From contig NHNW01000013.1 in NCBI GenBank assembly GCA_002786025.1, positions 806,001 through 870,000 on the forward strand: 64,000 bases of DNA. Direction: 5' to 3'. Below the pieces are notes generated by a model that had not been told where the DNA came from, searched no databases, and saw only the letters and a list, made by a program, of their open reading frames with translations. Below, piece after piece: positions 63,360-64,000 of the stretch. A program made the translations under genes and the position numbers. Numbering within the stretch: position 1 is the stretch's first letter; each line of letters opens with the position of its first letter. Origin of the DNA: Zasmidium citrigriseum. Its lineage: Eukaryota > Ascomycota > Dothideomycetes > Mycosphaerellales > Mycosphaerellaceae.

Positions 63360-64000
63360 ATGACCACGATTCCCATTGCCGACATATCAGCCTTCGTAGG
63401 CCAACAGGATAAAGCTGCGAGAAAAGAAGCTGCGAGGAAAGAAGCAGCAAAACAGCTTTCAGAGGCGTTAAAAGACAATTGATGCGCCGGGATCACTGGC
63501 CATGGCCTACCGGATGCCGACCTTCGAGAAGCATTCTCCACCATGCGGAAGCTGTTCGACCTCCCTCTCGCGGAGAAGATGAAAGCACCTCATCCGGACA
63601 GCCTCATGCCTCATCGAGGCTATCTTGCGACTGCAAAGGAGAAGTCGGGCAAGCTTGGTGTCGTTTGGAGTACTTCTGAAAAAGAGAAGGCGTTTTTCGC
63701 AAATGCCATCGACTGGAAGGTAAGTACTGGCCACCATTTCGCTGCTCAGTAGAGGTCTCAGGAAACTTACGACATTGGCCATGAAGACAACGATGATCAG
63801 AAGAACATTTGGCTGCCGGACGAGGTCTTGCCGGGCTTCCGGGCTCAGATGGTCAGGCTGTACGATCAACTTGCTGTAATTACAGGAGCGATTCTCGAGG
63901 GACTTGCAGGGAATGGATTTAACCGAGGAGGAGTGCAAGACTCTGCGACAAATTCATTCTCCAGTCGAACACCAGATGCGACTGGCTCATTACTTGCCGA
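63360..64000 (+). pseudogene. 2OG-Fe(II) oxygenase (IPNS-like), broken and cut by window end
   Basis: Isopenicillin-N-synthase-like oxygenase. The ATG gives TTIPIADISAFVG, the usual start. At codon 41 (63480) a TGA sits in LKDN*CAGITGHGLPDADL, where the family has a Gly or similar before the GxxxxxxHG(L/V)P box. The same frame continues with MRKLFDLPLAEKMKAPHPDS and AIDWK, a 42-nt intron (63720-63761), then ETYDIGHEDNDD and PGFRAQMVRLYDQLAVITG. Near 63910 (GCAGGGAATGG) one extra base shifts the frame; the shifted frame reads DLTEEECKTLRQIHSPVEHQ up to the window edge. The C-terminal DIOX domain with HxD...H lies outside. A transversion stop plus an indel suggest real decay, though the indel could be an error. 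Confidence 0.72.

Noticed and set aside
1..64000. CRISPR arrays, operons or ribosome binding sites
   Set aside because: The spliceosomal introns and gene families are eukaryotic; no direct-repeat arrays were seen.

Overview
The window is nuclear DNA of a filamentous ascomycete. Genes are compact and lie on both strands. Introns are mostly 43-75 nt with GT...AG ends. The gene families are typical of Pezizomycotina: HET proteins, 2EXR/F-box-like proteins, DUF3176, LaeA-like methyltransferase, GPR1/FUN34/YaaH transporter and fungal SLATT. One transposon carries an extreme RIP (repeat-induced point mutation) signature. A Dothideomycete is my best guess, but that is inference only. I support about 25 intact or probable protein genes, three broken gene loci, one damaged DNA transposon and no RNA genes.

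1-11 kb: a Ras-family GTPase, a GH18 chitinase, a small SnoaL/NTF2-like protein, a conserved fungal protein sharing a 156-bp promoter with the rRNA-modifying enzyme TSR3, and a LaeA-like methyltransferase divergent from a cytochrome P450 (11.4-13.0 kb). 13-22.8 kb: two membrane proteins (one DUF3176), a secreted arylsulfotransferase-like protein, a candidate 51-residue single-pass membrane protein, and a divergent pair of 2EXR-type proteins. 22.9-28.6 kb: a second P450, a secreted alpha/beta hydrolase and an unassigned 574-residue protein.

28.9-32.25 kb: a full-length Mutator-like element (MULE). It has 61-bp terminal inverted repeats, an 8-9 bp target duplication and a minus-strand transposase. 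RIP has removed almost every CpA/TpG from the interior, while about 100 bp at each end is untouched. It sits in what was a ~0.6-kb divergent promoter. 32.5-40 kb: a Cys-rich small protein, a C2H2/AT-hook protein with an internal duplication, a small unassigned protein, another 2EXR protein and a SLATT membrane protein.

40.3-47.0 kb: the intronless gene for the DNA polymerase epsilon catalytic subunit (POL2), the strongest anchor in the window. 48-56.4 kb: a broken HET gene, an NAD(P)-binding protein, a cupin, an acetate-type transporter, a decayed ORF and an intact HET gene. 57.7-64 kb: a CNNM/MAM3-type membrane protein with CBS domains, a secreted Ser/Thr-rich protein with a carbohydrate-binding-like C-terminus, an AsaB/GA4-desaturase-like oxygenase, and a truncated 2OG-Fe(II) oxygenase carrying a stop and a frameshift.

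The genes do not form one obvious pathway. Local pairs that may be co-regulated are methyltransferase/P450, NAD(P)-binding/cupin and AsaB-like/2OG oxygenase.
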